Positions 9,971 to 19,488 of a stretch of 64,000 bases of DNA are shown piece after piece. The position numbers were made by a program, and so were the translations under genes. Location: positions 63,359 through 127,358 of the forward strand of contig JAOHEK010000002.1 in NCBI GenBank assembly GCA_028097405.1, read 5' to 3'. Source of the stretch: Paracoccaceae bacterium. GTDB taxonomy: Bacteria > Pseudomonadota > Alphaproteobacteria > Rhodobacterales > Rhodobacteraceae. Each line of letters begins with the position of its first letter. Position 1 is the first letter of the stretch. Under the pieces are notes generated by a model. The model searched no databases. It saw nothing but the letters and a program-made list of their open reading frames with translations, and was not told the DNA's origin.

Positions 9971-10609
9971 TCACGGCATTGGAATATCGGTCACGTACTT
10001 TGGAATTTGATATCCCCGTTGCACGGCGGGCCGTTCGGCGATCCGAACATACCAATCCTTGACGTTAGGAAACTCGTTCAGATCGATTTTCTGCCAATCA
10101 AAGCGCGACGTCCAAGGCCAAGTTGCCATGTCGGTAATTGAATATTCGCCGCGCCCCGCGCCAACCATAAAGTCGCGCCCTTCAAGCCGCCGGTCTAACA
10201 CTCCGTAAAGGCGCTTGGCCTCTTTCGAATAGCGTTCCTCAGCGTATTCCGATTTCCCCGGGTTGTACTTTACGAAGTGATGGACCTGACCCAGCATCGG
10301 ACCAATACCGCCCATTTGCCACATCAGCCATTCAATCGCGGCCCAGCGTTCGTCACCGGCAGGCATAAATTTCCCGTATTTTTCAGAGAGATAGAGCATG
10401 ATTGCTCCGGTCTCCATCATCTGGACGCCAGTGTCATGATCAACAATCGCTGGAATACGGTTGTTGGGAGCGATCTTCAGAAAGTCCGGCGCAAACTGTT
10501 CATCCTTCGAGATGTCGATGGAATGGACGTTGTATTCTACACCCAGTTCTTCGAGCATAATGGAGACCTTGCGGCCGTTTGGGGTGGTCCAAGTGTATAG
10601 ATCGATCAC
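9971..10609 (-). CDS. Glutathione S-transferase family protein (YfcG/YghU-like)
   Basis: MIDLYTWTTPNGRKVSIMLEELGVEYNVHSIDISKDEQF...NNRIPAIVD typical nu-class GST N-terminus. Confidence 0.88.
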   Translation of the reverse strand: MIDLYTWTTPNGRKVSIMLEELGVEYNVHSIDISKDEQFAPDFLKIAPNNRIPAIVDHDTGVQMMETGAIMLYLSEKYGKFMPAGDERWAAIEWLMWQMGGIGPMLGQVHHFVKYNPGKSEYAEERYSKEAKRLYGVLDRRLEGRDFMVGAGRGEYSITDMATWPWTSRFDWQKIDLNEFPNVKDWYVRIAERPAVQRGYQIPKYVTDIPMP

Positions 10610-10612
10610 GTG

Positions 10613-11299
10613 TCAGTCGTCCTTTAGAAGTGTTGCGCGTACAGATTTCAGATGAGCCCGCATAGCGGCATGAGCGGCAAGGCGGTCACGGCTTTCCAAG
10701 GCCTCGATGATCTCGTCATGCTCGGCAAAGGAATGATAGTTGGCGGGTGGTCCATTTTGAGGAAGCTCAAGGTTGGACCAAACCACAGAGACGCGGACGG
10801 CATTCACGATCCGGTGCAACTCGGCCAAAAGCGGATTGCCCGAAGCGACAGCAATTAACTCGTGCAAGCGCGCGTCAAGTTGTTCGTATTCTGCCCAGTC
10901 TTTAGCCGTTCGCATGTTGTCAGCCAGGTTGCGTGCTTCGGCCAGATGCCGCGACGTGGCGTGGATTGCGGCGTGCCCGGCCAACTCAGGCTCAAGCGAC
11001 AAACGCGCCATCATGGCGGCGTGCGGGCTGGTGATTTCGGCCAGTCGCATAACCAAAGGTTCGCTGCTGTTACCGGTCGAGGATTGCGCGCGCAGAAACG
11101 TCCCACGTCCCACATGCCTTTCGATGAGGCCGTCGGCTTCAAGAACTGTCATTGCCTTGCGCAACTCGCCGCGCGAGATGCCAAGTTGTTCCGAAAGGCT
11201 GCGTTCTGGCGGCAGCCTGTCACCCGGCGAAATGGCGCTGTCAGACAGCCAACCAGCCACTGCATCGCGGGATGCCATTGATGCGCCCATAAGGTTCAT
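10613..11299 (-). CDS. GntR-family (FadR/FCD-type) transcriptional regulator
   Basis: DRLPPERSLSEQLGISRGELRKAMTVLEADGLIERHVGRGTFL winged HTH plus FCD-like C-terminal domain. Confidence 0.9.
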   Translation of the reverse strand: MNLMGASMASRDAVAGWLSDSAISPGDRLPPERSLSEQLGISRGELRKAMTVLEADGLIERHVGRGTFLRAQSSTGNSSEPLVMRLAEITSPHAAMMARLSLEPELAGHAAIHATSRHLAEARNLADNMRTAKDWAEYEQLDARLHELIAVASGNPLLAELHRIVNAVRVSVVWSNLELPQNGPPANYHSFAEHDEIIEALESRDRLAAHAAMRAHLKSVRATLLKDD

Positions 11300-11314
11300 T
11301 GGTTAACCAATTTG
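11298..11314. promoter_or_regulatory. Candidate GntR operator 1, overlapping the regulator start
   Basis: ATTGGTTAACCAATTTG; core ATTGGTTAACCAAT is a perfect 14-bp palindrome. Confidence 0.65.
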
Positions 11315-11441
11315 TTTAGATGCTGTTCCATTCAAACGTTGAGTCACCCTGTGAAGTCAATAAAATAATTTTGTTTACGTATGGCGGGCGTCAAGCTAAT
11401 CATGTTTCAAGAATGACCAAACAGGTCGAATAATTTCCTAA

Positions 11442-11458
11442 ATTGGTTAACCGATTTG
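11442..11458. promoter_or_regulatory. Candidate GntR operator 2, upstream of the divergent dehydrogenase operon
   Basis: ATTGGTTAACCGATTTG; matches operator 1 at 16 of 17 positions. Confidence 0.65.
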
Positions 11459-11499
11459 GACATGATTTTGTCCAATGAAATGGGAAGGTCGGTCAAAGT

Positions 11500-12663
11500 A
11501 TGTGGAATGCGGACGGCGTAAAATTCGCAGATGCAATGCCTGTGCCTGAGCAAATGAAAGCTTGGGTATTGGGTGATCCTGACGAATTGACCCTAATCGA
11601 CAAGCCGGTGCCAGCCCCCGGTCGCGCCGAGGCGCTGGTTCGGATCGACGCCGTGGCAATCTGTGCGACAGACCTCGAAGTTATCAGCTATGGGACACCC
11701 GCAATGTTCGAAGGGGGGGCCCCTTTCAACAAGAATTTCACACCCGGTCATGAATACATGGGAACCATCGCAGCCCTTGGACCCGGAGTGGATGAATTCG
11801 AGATCGGGGATCGCGTCACCGTCGAAATCCACGCCGGATGTGGTCAGTGCAAACGCTGCCGGATGGGCATGTATACATCATGCCATAACTACGGTCTGAA
11901 TTTCGGCGACATGAACAAAGGTCATCGCGCGAACGGTTTCACCACGAACGGTGGGTTTGCAGAATATGCGGTTAACAACATCAATACGATGATCAAGGTT
12001 CCCGACACTATGTCCGATGCCGAAGCAACACTTGTCGTGACGGCGGGCACCTCGATGTATGGCCTGACTGAGCTTGGCGGTTTGGTTGCGGGCGAAAGCG
12101 TCGTCGTGATCGGACCGGGGCCCATCGGGCTTCTGGCCGTTGCGGTCGCCAAATCGCTTGGGGCAAGCCCCGTGGTGTTGGTCGGTACACGCGAGAACCG
12201 CAATCAGATTGGGTTGGAACTGGGCGCAGACGCTGTGATCGACGCACGCAACGAAGACGTAATAGCGCGCGTCAAAGAAATTGTCGGACCGAAGGGCGCC
12301 GATTACGTGATTGATTGCGCGGGCACCGAAACAACTGTCAACCAAGCCGTCCACATGACAAATCGCGGCGGTAAGGTTTGCCTTGCGGCGTTTCCGAAGA
12401 AACCGGTCGAGTTCGATCTGGGATACTTGGCAGTCAATAACATCTATCTTTACGGAATTCGTGGTGAAGGCAGATCGGCCACGCACCGCGCCATGGCGTT
12501 CATGGCCGAAAAGCGGTTCGACGCCACCAAGGTCCACACCCACACATTCCCGATCGAGGATCTTCCGAACGCATTGCGCCATGCGCGCGAACGAATTGAC
12601 GACGCAATCAAGGTGGTTGTGTCCATGAAAGACAGCAAGGCCAAAGCGGCCGCCGCAGAATAG
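11500..12663 (+). CDS. Zinc-binding alcohol dehydrogenase (MDR superfamily)
   Basis: GHEYMGTIAALGPGVDEFEIGDRVTVEIHAGCGQCKRCRMGMYTSC zinc motifs; exact start uncertain (ATG at 11500 or downstream). Confidence 0.9.
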   Translation: MWNADGVKFADAMPVPEQMKAWVLGDPDELTLIDKPVPAPGRAEALVRIDAVAICATDLEVISYGTPAMFEGGAPFNKNFTPGHEYMGTIAALGPGVDEFEIGDRVTVEIHAGCGQCKRCRMGMYTSCHNYGLNFGDMNKGHRANGFTTNGGFAEYAVNNINTMIKVPDTMSDAEATLVVTAGTSMYGLTELGGLVAGESVVVIGPGPIGLLAVAVAKSLGASPVVLVGTRENRNQIGLELGADAVIDARNEDVIARVKEIVGPKGADYVIDCAGTETTVNQAVHMTNRGGKVCLAAFPKKPVEFDLGYLAVNNIYLYGIRGEGRSATHRAMAFMAEKRFDATKVHTHTFPIEDLPNALRHARERIDDAIKVVVSMKDSKAKAAAAE

Positions 12664-12674
12664 GACAAAGAAAT

Positions 12675-13586
12675 ATGTCAAAGGCAATACGAGGGATTTA
12701 TGCAGCGGCCGTTTCGCCGTTTCGCGAGGACGGATCGCTCGATATCCCAAAGCTGATTGGGTACTGCAAGCACCTGATCTCGGACGGTGGCTGCGATGGT
12801 GTTGCGCCAACTGGTACGACGGGCGAGGGTAACTCGATCGCGATGCTGGATCGTCTGGCCTTGCCCAGTGCGTTTGCCGAAGCAGGTTTTGATCCAAATC
12901 GCGCGATATTCGGAACCGGTGCCTGTGCGACCGGCGACGCCGTGGCTTTGACGACGGAAGCTGTGGCTGCGGGCTTCACGAATGTGCTGGTTCTGCCGCC
13001 GTTCTATTACAAAACCCCAAGCGACGAAGGGCTTTATGCGTATTTCTCGCAACTGGTGGAAAAGGTCGGCGATGATCGGCTACGCATCTATCTTTACCAT
13101 TTTCCACAGATGTCGATGACACCGATTCCGGTCGATGTTGTTGTGCGTTTGAAGCAGGCATTTGGGCCAGTGATTGCGGGTCTAAAAGACTCAAGCGGAG
13201 ACATGTCGCAAGCGCTCGCCTTCGCCAAGGCGACGGGTGGGGTGGACGCCGACTTTGACGTCTATCCATCAAGCGAGGCGTTTTTGTTCGATGGGTTGGC
13301 GGGGGGATGTGCCGGTATAATCTCGGGTTCGACCAACGCTTTTGCGAACTATACTAAAGGTGCGCGAACTGAAGGCGCAGACAGCGACGCCTTCGCAATG
13401 GTCAAAGCAGCGCGTGCAATGGCGTCGAAGTATCCGCTTATGGCCGCAATGAAACAGATGGAGGCGTGGCGCAGTGGTGACGACAGTTGGACGCGGATGG
13501 CGCCGCCATTGGTTCCGCTGAACGATGAGCAAAAAGCGAATTTGAAAGCCGACGTCGCGGAGCTGAAGGCGCGGGCCTCGGCTTAG
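12675..13586 (+). CDS. Dihydrodipicolinate synthase/N-acetylneuraminate lyase (DapA) family protein
   Basis: GVAPTGTTGEGNSIA, YLYHFPQMS and IAGLKDSSGD motifs. Confidence 0.9.
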   Translation: MSKAIRGIYAAAVSPFREDGSLDIPKLIGYCKHLISDGGCDGVAPTGTTGEGNSIAMLDRLALPSAFAEAGFDPNRAIFGTGACATGDAVALTTEAVAAGFTNVLVLPPFYYKTPSDEGLYAYFSQLVEKVGDDRLRIYLYHFPQMSMTPIPVDVVVRLKQAFGPVIAGLKDSSGDMSQALAFAKATGGVDADFDVYPSSEAFLFDGLAGGCAGIISGSTNAFANYTKGARTEGADSDAFAMVKAARAMASKYPLMAAMKQMEAWRSGDDSWTRMAPPLVPLNDEQKANLKADVAELKARASA

Positions 13587-13720
13587 ATATAATACAACGG
13601 CAGGTGACAGACAGGGAAGGGTATCCAATCTGAAAGAGCAGTAAAGCAAATGACAAATCCGAGTCGCGACCTACAAAAATAGGCGCTCTGAGCTTGGATT
13701 TGGATCATTCTAGGGAGGAA

Positions 13721-14785
13721 ATGATGAATAAATTTTTAGCAACGGGCGCTGCGGCGCTGACGGCCTTGTCTTTCGGGACCGCGGCTACGGCTGACGATAT
13801 CACGCTACGGATCGGGTCAGGACACCCACCCGGCGTCGTCTATGCCGGATTGATGATCGACTATTTTCAAAAAGAGCTGAAAGAGCGCGTCGAGGCACGG
13901 ACCGACCACACCTTGAACTTCGTCGAAGGTTATTCGGGGTCGATCGTGAAGGTCACCGAAGTGCTAGAGGGCGTCCAAGACGGTATCCTTGATATTGGTG
14001 GCTTCTGTTATTGCTTTGAGCCGTCGAACCTGCCGTTGCATGCGTTTCAGGTCATGATGCCATTTGGCACAATGGATCCTGAATTGTCGTTGAAGGTAGC
14101 TCAGGAAGTCTATGCCGAGGTTCCTTATCTGACGGATGTTTTTGAAGACAAGTTCAATCAGGTTCTGCTTAGCCGGATCGCAGATGGCGGTTATAATCTG
14201 GGCACCTCGTTTCCTTGGAAAGACCTGTCAGACTTGCAGGGTCAAAAAATCGCTGGCGCTGGTCTGAACCTGAACTGGCTGAAGCTTGCCGGTGTTTCGG
14301 AAGTTCAGTCGTCTTTGGCGACGGCCTACACCGAGATGAACACCAACGTCTACGAAGGCTGGATCATGTTCCCTTCGGCTTGGGTGAACCTTAAGCTTTA
14401 CGAACCGGGTCCCTACTATACCCTGATTGGATTCGGGTCGATGACGTGGCATGGGTTGACGATCAACCAAGACACCTACGCCGAACTGCCTGATGATTTC
14501 AAAGAAATCCTTCACGAGGTCGCGGCTGACTATGAACAGCAGACTGGCATCGTGAACGCCAGCGAATATGATCGTTTGGTGGACGAGCTGAAAGGACTGA
14601 TCACAGTCTCTGAGATCGATCCCGGCGTACGCACGGAATGGGCCGAAAGTCTGGCCAACTGGCCACAGACTTTGGCTGACGATCTAGAGGCACAAGGCCT
14701 TCCAGCCAAGCAGGTGCTGAATCTTGTGCTCGAGCGTGCGGAAGCCAATGGCTACGATTGGCCCGTGCGGTACGAGATCAAGTAA
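13721..14785 (+). CDS. dctP: TRAP transporter solute-binding protein, DctP family
   Basis: Signal peptide MMNKFLATGAAALTALSFGTAATA, then mature DctP domain; followed by DctQ and DctM. Confidence 0.9.
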   Translation: MMNKFLATGAAALTALSFGTAATADDITLRIGSGHPPGVVYAGLMIDYFQKELKERVEARTDHTLNFVEGYSGSIVKVTEVLEGVQDGILDIGGFCYCFEPSNLPLHAFQVMMPFGTMDPELSLKVAQEVYAEVPYLTDVFEDKFNQVLLSRIADGGYNLGTSFPWKDLSDLQGQKIAGAGLNLNWLKLAGVSEVQSSLATAYTEMNTNVYEGWIMFPSAWVNLKLYEPGPYYTLIGFGSMTWHGLTINQDTYAELPDDFKEILHEVAADYEQQTGIVNASEYDRLVDELKGLITVSEIDPGVRTEWAESLANWPQTLADDLEAQGLPAKQVLNLVLERAEANGYDWPVRYEIK

Positions 14786-14798
14786 CAGAAAACATGAA

Positions 14799-14825
14799 CG
14801 CTTCGCCAAGGTCTTTGGCGGAGCG
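14799..14825 (+). promoter_or_regulatory. Intercistronic stem-loop between dctP and dctQ
   Basis: CGCTTCGCCAA-GGTCT-TTGGCGGAGCG, 11-bp stem with one G.U. Confidence 0.65.
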
Positions 14826-14856
14826 AACCTAATTTCACTCAAACCCTGAGGCTGCC

Positions 14857-15357
14857 ATGGCATTGGTTCGATTAAGCGACCGGCTAACCAAGCTGCTGAT
14901 GATCCTTGGCGCGATTTGGGCATTTTTTCTGTGTTTTTTCATACTTGCCGACATCATCACACGCGCCTTGAATATGCCCATTTCGGGGACAAAAGAGATC
15001 GTCGCGAATTCTGTGGTGATTATCGTTTTCCTTCAGATTGGTTTTGCGGTCCGCAGCAATTCGATGTTGCGCGCGGACTTTCTGGTCACTGCTATGCCGA
15101 AGCCCGTGCAAAAAGCCCTTTTGATTTTCGCTTTGATCCTAGGCGCGGCGTTGTTCTTCTTTCTTATGAAGGCTGGGATTAAACCCGCGATCCGGTCTTT
15201 TGTGAATGGCGAGTTTGACGGCGAAGGCGCTTTGCGTGTTCCAGTTTGGCCCACAAGGTGGATGATCATTTTTGGGGCTGGGCTTGCGGGCGTAAATTAT
15301 GTCCTTTTGGCGCTTGTCGAAATCTTTGGCCTACGGGTCGAACGCATGGAACTTTGA
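14857..15357 (+). CDS. dctQ: TRAP transporter small permease, DctQ family
   Basis: 166 aa, four TM segments, between DctP and DctM. Confidence 0.88.
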   Translation: MALVRLSDRLTKLLMILGAIWAFFLCFFILADIITRALNMPISGTKEIVANSVVIIVFLQIGFAVRSNSMLRADFLVTAMPKPVQKALLIFALILGAALFFFLMKAGIKPAIRSFVNGEFDGEGALRVPVWPTRWMIIFGAGLAGVNYVLLALVEIFGLRVERMEL

Positions 15358-15361
15358 CGAA

Positions 15362-16717
15362 ATGTTTGATTTCGGAACCGCCGGGCTAATCATTGGTCTT
15401 TTATTGGGGCTGGTGCTTTTGGGTGTCCATGTGGCCGTCGCCCTTGGTGTCACAAGTGCGATCGGCATTTATCTGGTCACGGGAAAATTGCGGATCGTCG
15501 AAGCAACGCTGGCCTCAACCGCTGCCGAAGCTTTGCGCGATTTCACATTCGCCGTCATCCCGCTGTTTATGTTGATGGGCGAATTTATCGGACGATCCGG
15601 CGCAATCACCGATATATACGTTGCAATTAATCGGGGCCTAAAGAAAATCCCCGCGCGTTTAGCCATAGCCACTGTGTTGGGAAATACCATTTTCTCGTTT
15701 GTCACTGGGGTGTCGATTGCCTCAGCCGCCGCTTTTAGCCGGATCGCCTATCCCGAGATGAAGGCACATAATTACGACCGGGGATTTTCGCTTGGCGCGA
15801 TTGCCGGTTCAAGTTGCCTTGGTATGCTGATTCCACCTTCGGTGTTGATGATCGTCTGGGGTATCCTGACCGAACAATCGATCGGGCGCCTATTTCTGGC
15901 TGGTGTTTTGCCAGGCATTCTTCTGGCGACGCTTTTTATCCTCTACATTGTTGTGCGCGCCTTGATGAAACCCGAACTTGTGGGCGAAGGCGCTGCGCGT
16001 ATTGATCCCGAGAAGGTGTATGTCGAAGACGGCTTTGATAGCTCTCGTGTCGAGCTTCCGGCAGGCCAGCTTTTCACGTCGATGCTCGGTGTCGTTGGCA
16101 TCATTGGCGCGGTTCTGGGTGGCATTTGGTTTGGTATCTTTACGCCAACCGAAGGTGCTGGTGCCGGTGCTGCTCTGGCGTTGATCTTGGCTGGTATCAA
16201 AGGCATGCGCTGGCCCACGTTCGTGGATGCTATTTATTCAGTTGGTAAAACGGCTGCTCCGATCCTAATCCTATTGCTGGCCGCCGCACTATATTCACGA
16301 ACGCTCGCCATGACGGGGGTCACAAGTGCCATCCGTGAGTTTTTCGTTTCCAGTGGGCTCGAACCTTTTCAAGTCCTTGGGATTATAATTCTGATTTGGT
16401 TTGTTCTTGGCATGATCATCGATTCCATTTCGATCATGCTGTTGACTGTCCCCATTGTCGAACCCGTTGCAATCGCTTTTGGATTCGATCAATTGTCGTT
16501 TGCCATCGTTGGCATTATCGCAATTGAAGCGGGGCTTTTGACGCCGCCATTTGGTTTATTGGTCTATACGGTCAAAGCGGCGATCAATGACCCCGAGGTC
16601 GGAGTGCAGCGCATTTTCTATGCCTCAATCCCATACTGGTTCGTAATGCTATTCGCGATGCTACTGATTATTGTGTTCCCCGGCATTGCCAACTGGCTGC
16701 CAAATCTTTTGATGTAA
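15362..16717 (+). CDS. dctM: TRAP transporter large permease, DctM family
   Basis: Likely start MFDFGTAGLIIGLLLGLVLLGVHVAVALG at 15362; FTPTEGAGAGAALALI and TPPFGLLVYTVKA motifs. Confidence 0.92.
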   Translation: MFDFGTAGLIIGLLLGLVLLGVHVAVALGVTSAIGIYLVTGKLRIVEATLASTAAEALRDFTFAVIPLFMLMGEFIGRSGAITDIYVAINRGLKKIPARLAIATVLGNTIFSFVTGVSIASAAAFSRIAYPEMKAHNYDRGFSLGAIAGSSCLGMLIPPSVLMIVWGILTEQSIGRLFLAGVLPGILLATLFILYIVVRALMKPELVGEGAARIDPEKVYVEDGFDSSRVELPAGQLFTSMLGVVGIIGAVLGGIWFGIFTPTEGAGAGAALALILAGIKGMRWPTFVDAIYSVGKTAAPILILLLAAALYSRTLAMTGVTSAIREFFVSSGLEPFQVLGIIILIWFVLGMIIDSISIMLLTVPIVEPVAIAFGFDQLSFAIVGIIAIEAGLLTPPFGLLVYTVKAAINDPEVGVQRIFYASIPYWFVMLFAMLLIIVFPGIANWLPNLLM

Positions 16718-16726
16718 GGAACTCTC

Positions 16727-17032
16727 ATGCCTGCCTATTGGATTGCCCGAGCAAAGATCAACGACCCGGTTGAATATAAGCGATATACCGATCTAGTACC
16801 TGCTATAATCAACAAATACGGTGGCAAGGTGCTGGCGCGGGGTGGTAATTTCGAGATCATGGAAGGGCCTGAGCACTTTCACCGTTTTATCGTCATCGAG
16901 TTTCCGACGCTTGAAGAAGGCACCGCCTGTTTTAAGTCCGACGATTACAACGCCGCTGCGACGTTCCGGCGAGAGAATGGCGTTGGTGAAGTCGAGACCG
17001 TTGTCGTAGAAAGCGGCGACGCGACACAATAG
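16727..17032 (+). CDS. DUF1330 domain protein
   Basis: 101 aa MPAYWIARAKINDPVEYKRYTDLVPAIINKYGGKVLARGG...IVIEFP typical of DUF1330. Confidence 0.85.
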   Translation: MPAYWIARAKINDPVEYKRYTDLVPAIINKYGGKVLARGGNFEIMEGPEHFHRFIVIEFPTLEEGTACFKSDDYNAAATFRRENGVGEVETVVVESGDATQ

Positions 17033-17043
17033 GGAGCCTTAAG

Positions 17044-18018
17044 ATGACAATCGAACGTGTATTCATGGCCCAGCAGGGCGCGCCAGATGTGATGCAATTC
17101 GAATCCGCGAATCTGCCACCACCCGGACCGGGTGAAGTGCAGATCCAGCAGACGGCAATTGGCCTGAATTACATGGACGTCTATCAACGCTCGGGCCACT
17201 ATCCGATGGATGTTCCCAGCCCATTAGGTCTGGAAGCTGCTGGCGAAATTTCGGCGGTCGGTGATGGTGTGACGGGCTTCAAAGTGGGCGACCGTGTTGT
17301 TTATGGCGGCGTCTTGGGGGCCTATGCTGCCGCGCGAAACGCACCTGCTGCGCGGGTATTGAAGCTGCCGGATGGTGTCTCGGATGAGGTTGCTGCCGCG
17401 GCCTTGATGAAAGGCATGACGGCAGAGTACCTGCTTGAGCGGACTTACAAAGTGAAGTCCGGAGACAAAGTTCTGTTCTTTGCGGCCTCGGGCGGCGTGG
17501 GCCAGATCGCGGGTCAATGGGGCAAGCACTTGGGCGCTGAGATGATCGGCGTGACTTCGGGGCCGGACAATTGTCAACGCGCATTGGATCAGGGCTATGC
17601 CCATGCCATTGATCGTAACTCCGAAGATATCGCGGCGCGCGTCAAGGACATCACCGGTGGGGCCGGTGTACCTGTTGTGTATGACAGCATTGGCAAGGCA
17701 ACATTCGAAACCTCTATTGCCTGTCTCGCCACCTACGGGATGTTCGTTTCCTTTGGTGCGACGACTGGCGAAGCACCTGCGGTTTCGCCTGGGCTATTGC
17801 AGCACGCTGGATCGCTTTACTTTACCCGTCCGACGCTTGCCAACTACGTCGGCCCGCGCGCCGATCTCGAACATTCGTCGGCCCGCGTTTTTGAGATGAT
17901 CCTTGGCGGGCAAGTTACGGTAAACATCAATCAACGCCGTCCACTGTCAGAAGTCGCAGCGGCTCATGCTGATCTTGAGGCTGGGGTGACAACCGGCTCG
18001 ACAATCTTCGTGCCATGA
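17044..18018 (+). CDS. Quinone oxidoreductase (MDR superfamily, Qor-like)
   Basis: 324 aa; VLFFAASGGVGQIAGQWGKHLGAEMIGV nucleotide-binding motif; no catalytic zinc ligands. Confidence 0.9.
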   Translation: MTIERVFMAQQGAPDVMQFESANLPPPGPGEVQIQQTAIGLNYMDVYQRSGHYPMDVPSPLGLEAAGEISAVGDGVTGFKVGDRVVYGGVLGAYAAARNAPAARVLKLPDGVSDEVAAAALMKGMTAEYLLERTYKVKSGDKVLFFAASGGVGQIAGQWGKHLGAEMIGVTSGPDNCQRALDQGYAHAIDRNSEDIAARVKDITGGAGVPVVYDSIGKATFETSIACLATYGMFVSFGATTGEAPAVSPGLLQHAGSLYFTRPTLANYVGPRADLEHSSARVFEMILGGQVTVNINQRRPLSEVAAAHADLEAGVTTGSTIFVP

Positions 18019-18028
18019 GGCGAGCGGC

Positions 18029-19405
18029 TTGGCGGGTCTGACAGGCGGTAGCATTGCGATCTTCGGCGTTGCCATGGGCGCGTTACTTGCGATTTATGGC
18101 GTTACACTGCCGGGTGCGGGCGAAGTTTGGATGGCCGCAGGCATCGGCTGTGCTGCGCTCACACTTTTTGCCACCCGCGCCGTGCCCGAGATCGTTACGG
18201 CATTCGGAATTTTTCTTGCCGCCTTGGCTCTTGGCATCGTCCCGCGCGAGATTGTGTTCTCGGGCTTTATGACCGGCGGCTTTTGGCTTCTGGTGTCGGG
18301 CATCATTCTGGGGGCTGCGATCACGGCAACGGGCCTTGCTGCGCGGATTTCTGCGCGGCTGATTGGTCTAACCGGCCCGTCATATCCGCGTGCAATCCTT
18401 GTTATTGCCGCCGCGGGTCTAGCGCTAGGTGTGTTGATACCCTCGACCATGCCTCGGATCATCGTGATGATCCCAATCGCTGCAGCCCTTGGCGATCGCC
18501 TCGGCCTCAATCCGACGGGGCGCGGCGCGATTGGGTTGGTCGCAACTGCCGCGACTGCCACCCTTTTGCCGACATATACGATATTGACCGCGAACCTGCC
18601 GACGATTGTCCAAGTGGGAGCGATGGATCAGCTTTATGGCGTGCACAGCACCTATTCGGGTTATTTGCTGCAACAATGGCCGGTGAACCTTTTGCGGTTC
18701 GTTTTGTTGGTTGGGCTAATGGTCGGGTTTTCGCGTGACCCGGTAACAGCAGTGGCAGCACCCGAGGTTTCAATCGAACCGGCCCGGCCCGAACAAAACC
18801 GTCTTCTTATGGTACTGGGGGCCGCAATTCTTTTTTGGATGACGGATTTCATCCATGGCATCCCGCCAGCCTGGGTGGCCTTAAGCGCAGCAACAATCGT
18901 CGTCTGGCCGCGTTTTGGAATGCTGAAACCAACGGCTATGCGCGAACAGATTGACCTTTCACCAGCGATCTTCTTCGCCTCGATCGTAGCTGTTGTCGCC
19001 CTTGCGCGCGAGGTGGGCCTTGATCAACGACTGGCCAATATCATTATCGGCGCGCTGCCTTTTGACAGGAATGGCGGCCTTTCGTCAGTTTACTCCGTCT
19101 ACGGGTTTTCACTGGTGCTTTCGCATCTGACAACCGCGCCTGCGGCTCCCGCTGTTCTTGTGCCCTTCGCCGCGTCGCTGTCAGACGCGACCGGTCTGTC
19201 ACTTGAAGCGATCTCGATGACGCAGATCATCGGGATATCGACACCGCTTATTCCCTATCAGGCACCACCTTTGATCGTGGCGATGTCAATCTCGAAGGTC
19301 CCGAATGCAGTCTTCCTGCGGCTTTGTCTTTGGTTGGCTTTGGCCGTCACTTTGGTTGGGGTGCCCTTGACCTACTTTTGGTGGAAACTCATTGGGGTTG
19401 TGTGA
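18029..19405 (+). CDS. SLC13/DASS-type anion permease
   Basis: 458 aa polytopic ORF, TTG start; two repeat-like halves with IPSTMPRIIVMIPIAAALGDRLGLNP. Confidence 0.75.
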   Translation: MAGLTGGSIAIFGVAMGALLAIYGVTLPGAGEVWMAAGIGCAALTLFATRAVPEIVTAFGIFLAALALGIVPREIVFSGFMTGGFWLLVSGIILGAAITATGLAARISARLIGLTGPSYPRAILVIAAAGLALGVLIPSTMPRIIVMIPIAAALGDRLGLNPTGRGAIGLVATAATATLLPTYTILTANLPTIVQVGAMDQLYGVHSTYSGYLLQQWPVNLLRFVLLVGLMVGFSRDPVTAVAAPEVSIEPARPEQNRLLMVLGAAILFWMTDFIHGIPPAWVALSAATIVVWPRFGMLKPTAMREQIDLSPAIFFASIVAVVALAREVGLDQRLANIIIGALPFDRNGGLSSVYSVYGFSLVLSHLTTAPAAPAVLVPFAASLSDATGLSLEAISMTQIIGISTPLIPYQAPPLIVAMSISKVPNAVFLRLCLWLALAVTLVGVPLTYFWWKLIGVV

Positions 19406-19488
19406 TGTCGGGCATTAGAAATTATTGTTGGCGGCCAGATTTCTAGCGGGCTAGCTGGGTTAATAGTAAGACACGAGGGGAGAAAAAC

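Noticed and set aside
11878-12897. 339-aa minus-strand ORF opposite the Zn-ADH/DapA genes
   Set aside because: Antisense to two clearly conserved genes, low-complexity charged/His-rich translation with no family motif; typical shadow ORF in GC-rich DNA.
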